Shown piece after piece: positions 15,301 to 15,719 of a stretch of 15,719 bases of DNA. This stretch comes from an uncultured bacterium (GTDB taxonomy: Bacteria; Verrucomicrobiota; Lentisphaeria; Victivallales; UBA1829), in assembly GCA_900549045.1 (NCBI GenBank), contig URNE01000013.1, positions 1-15,719 of the forward strand, read 5' to 3'. Every line of letters starts with the position of its first letter. Position 1 is the stretch's first letter. A program made the position numbers and the translations under genes. The notes below the pieces were generated by a model. The model did no database searches, was not told the origin of the DNA, and was given only the letters and a program-made list of their open reading frames with translations.

Positions 15301-15658
15301 TGTCCGGTGGTTTTTCGGAATTCATTCTTTCGAGCAGTTCCGCCCGGGCGGATTCGCAGTCAAGCGTGACGGTGTCGCGCCAGGAGCCTTCGGGAAGGAG
15401 CGCGGAACTCAGGGGATGCCCCGCGGCTTCCGCCCAGATGCGCAGTTCATGCTCGGTCTGCTCCGCAATGGCATACGAGGGAGCGGCAAACAGCATTTTC
15501 GTCCCCTTCGGAGCGCTCAGACAGAGGCGCAGAAGTTCAAGAGCCGAAGTGTCTTCATCCACGGCGATGCGGATATTCCCCTCCTTCCGCATAACCCGCA
15601 GATAGGATGAAAAAATATTTTTAAATTTATTTGCTTTCCCCGGTTGACTTTTTCTCAT
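12323..15658 (-). CDS. mfd: transcription-repair coupling factor Mfd
   Basis: Mfd removes RNA polymerase stalled at DNA lesions and recruits UvrA for excision repair. The 1111-residue frame is close to the 1148 of E. coli. Seen: an N-terminal UvrB-like module (FSKRGGILDVFSPG at 177-190, RIEFFGNEIDSLR); an RNA polymerase-interacting domain at about 438-495 (VGDLTVHLNYGLCLYRGI, YVPVWQAHLVSRY); the translocase with Walker A GDVGYGKTE at 588-596, DEEQ at 689-692, TMTATPIPRT at 713-722 and HQLRGRVGR at 857-865; the RecG-like DLEIRGAGNIIGAEQSG at 909-925; and a C-terminal D7-like region (about 975-1111). The start is uncertain: the ATG at 15658 has only a distant AGGA, the next ATG is at 15592, and the DNA between them is AT-rich. 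Neither choice affects known domains. Confidence 0.96.
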   Translation of the reverse strand: MRKSQPGKANKFKNIFSSYLRVMRKEGNIRIAVDEDTSALELLRLCLSAPKGTKMLFAAPSYAIAEQTEHELRIWAEAAGHPLSSALLPEGSWRDTVTLDCESARAELLERMNSEKPPDIVIGSVLAFLSPTPDPNEFQGSGIILRRGDAVDMARLVKRLVALGYDDEPQAASSGEFSKRGGILDVFSPGMKLPVRIEFFGNEIDSLREYTPDNGRSVREIDSCKIIARSGCEQVEGTDEYFDFSDYAPGRSLVVESPDDCAEAVKKYGGGRTAEHWEAFRKKFAPVHILESEVDCIEHGGKAERSCIGVSPALRASADEEARDSVTEISRRLSAEFVGHALEDGMEVVLAAHKDSDFEHITEWLRENGIPESEKLSVERLHIPCGVMFPKQKALFLTERELFPACLRGKDRVRTADEVEEDLVKASRTELENMADIEVGDLTVHLNYGLCLYRGIKTVRSAGSAIESLELEFADEKVIYVPVWQAHLVSRYVGSHLKGAQLSKLGSSRWAKAREEAAGSAKGLACEMLRMQAIRKASPGMPFPKDGYDQKLFEDSFPYDETEGQKKAIEEIKRDMESSRPMDRLLCGDVGYGKTEVAMRAAFKCAVSGKQVAVLVPTTVLAQQHYLSFTERFAEFPIVIETLTRHKMGKERKQIIERLAEGSIDIIIGTHALVGSEVKFRELGLVIIDEEQRFGVEHKEKLKAVRSTVDVLTMTATPIPRTLHMSMSGLRDLSAITTAPTRRLPVHTVVAQQEDSLVSAALARELGRGGQVFYIHNRVNSIEKAAEKVRSLAPGARVAVAHGQMRGSELEGIMGQFIEGKIDVLVCTTIIESGIDIPNANTMIIERADMFGLAELHQLRGRVGRWNRQAYAYLLLPPSGIMTGDARRRMQAIRRYTHLGSGFQLAIRDLEIRGAGNIIGAEQSGHVDAIGFHLYCQLLREAANNLRGIKNARPITCDLNLDFLEYALDTDKKHLAAAIPPDYIEDDRLRLEAYRRLAMFEDPAQVDDYHEELRDKYGPLPDAAENMLTTVRLRLLGAACGFHAVSCRDGKIYLEQGNSLYRPGGMIPKLNADWSPKKKLTSLLGLLECTAAQFKAKREQGLKAFGAQFGK

Positions 15659-15671
15659 TTGGTGCTATCTT
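15644..15671 (+). promoter_or_regulatory. plus-strand sigma70-like promoter at right edge
   Basis: TTGACT (15644-15649), a 16-nt spacer, then TATCTT (15666-15671). It points out of the window and overlaps the proposed mfd start at 15658, so mfd and an unseen gene are probably divergent. An open frame from ATG 15683 reaches the edge but has no visible ribosome binding site, so I do not call it a gene. Confidence 0.5.
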
Positions 15672-15719
15672 TCCTATTGCGTATGTCATCACACGCACCG
15701 GTTCATTGTGATCCGGTAA

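Noticed and set aside
15683..15719. Possible start of a plus-strand gene at the right edge
   Set aside because: Only 12 codons are visible with no ribosome binding site; too little to support a gene.
1..15719. Mobile element, CRISPR array, tRNA/rRNA gene or defence island
   Set aside because: No transposase or integrase motif, direct-repeat array, cloverleaf or rRNA-like stretch is visible; almost all the DNA is explained by recognisable housekeeping genes.

Overview
This GC-rich window is a compact chromosomal segment from a Gram-negative bacterium. KdsB (Kdo activation), a lipid A-type acyltransferase and Lgt together imply a Kdo-containing lipopolysaccharide outer membrane and lipoproteins. 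The overall protein character, including the style of the small lipoprotein and the fused enzymes, reminds me of the PVC superphylum, possibly Lentisphaerota/Victivallales. That placement is a memory-based inference and is not proven by anything here. I see no tRNA, rRNA, insertion sequence, integrase, CRISPR array or phage gene.

Layout from left to right. All genes except the DedA gene are on the minus strand, so each transcription unit reads right to left. (1) 3719-1: a promoter, then kdsB, a LpxL/HtrB-family acyltransferase and recN, separated by only 3 bp each. recN runs off the left edge and carries a long unusual tail. (2) 7802-3721: lgt, rluD, a cytidylate kinase/hotdog thioesterase fusion and a HAD phosphatase/Nudix fusion, packed with overlapping or nearly overlapping ends. 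(3) 7803-7912: a divergent intergenic region with a small inverted repeat, followed by the only plus-strand gene, a DedA-family membrane protein, and a strong terminator. (4) 9216-8702: a small lipoprotein gene of unknown function with its own promoter and terminator. (5) 12297-9227: a promoter, then hisF, a malic enzyme and panC as a likely operon. (6) 15658-12323: mfd, followed at the right edge by a plus-strand promoter-like sequence that probably serves a gene outside the window.

The functions are mainly housekeeping: envelope building (KdsB, acyltransferase, Lgt, DedA), DNA repair (RecN, Mfd), rRNA modification (RluD), nucleotide and metabolite maintenance (Cmk, HAD, Nudix, thioesterase), and central or biosynthetic metabolism (malic enzyme, HisF, PanC). 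I do not see a hidden defence or mobile system. The points worth a second look are two enzyme fusions, a Lys/Ala-rich extension of more than 100 residues on RecN, a repeated promoter module shared by kdsB and hisF, and the unknown lipoprotein. No gap exceeds 300 bases; the longest gene-free stretch (8579-8762) holds two convergent terminators.
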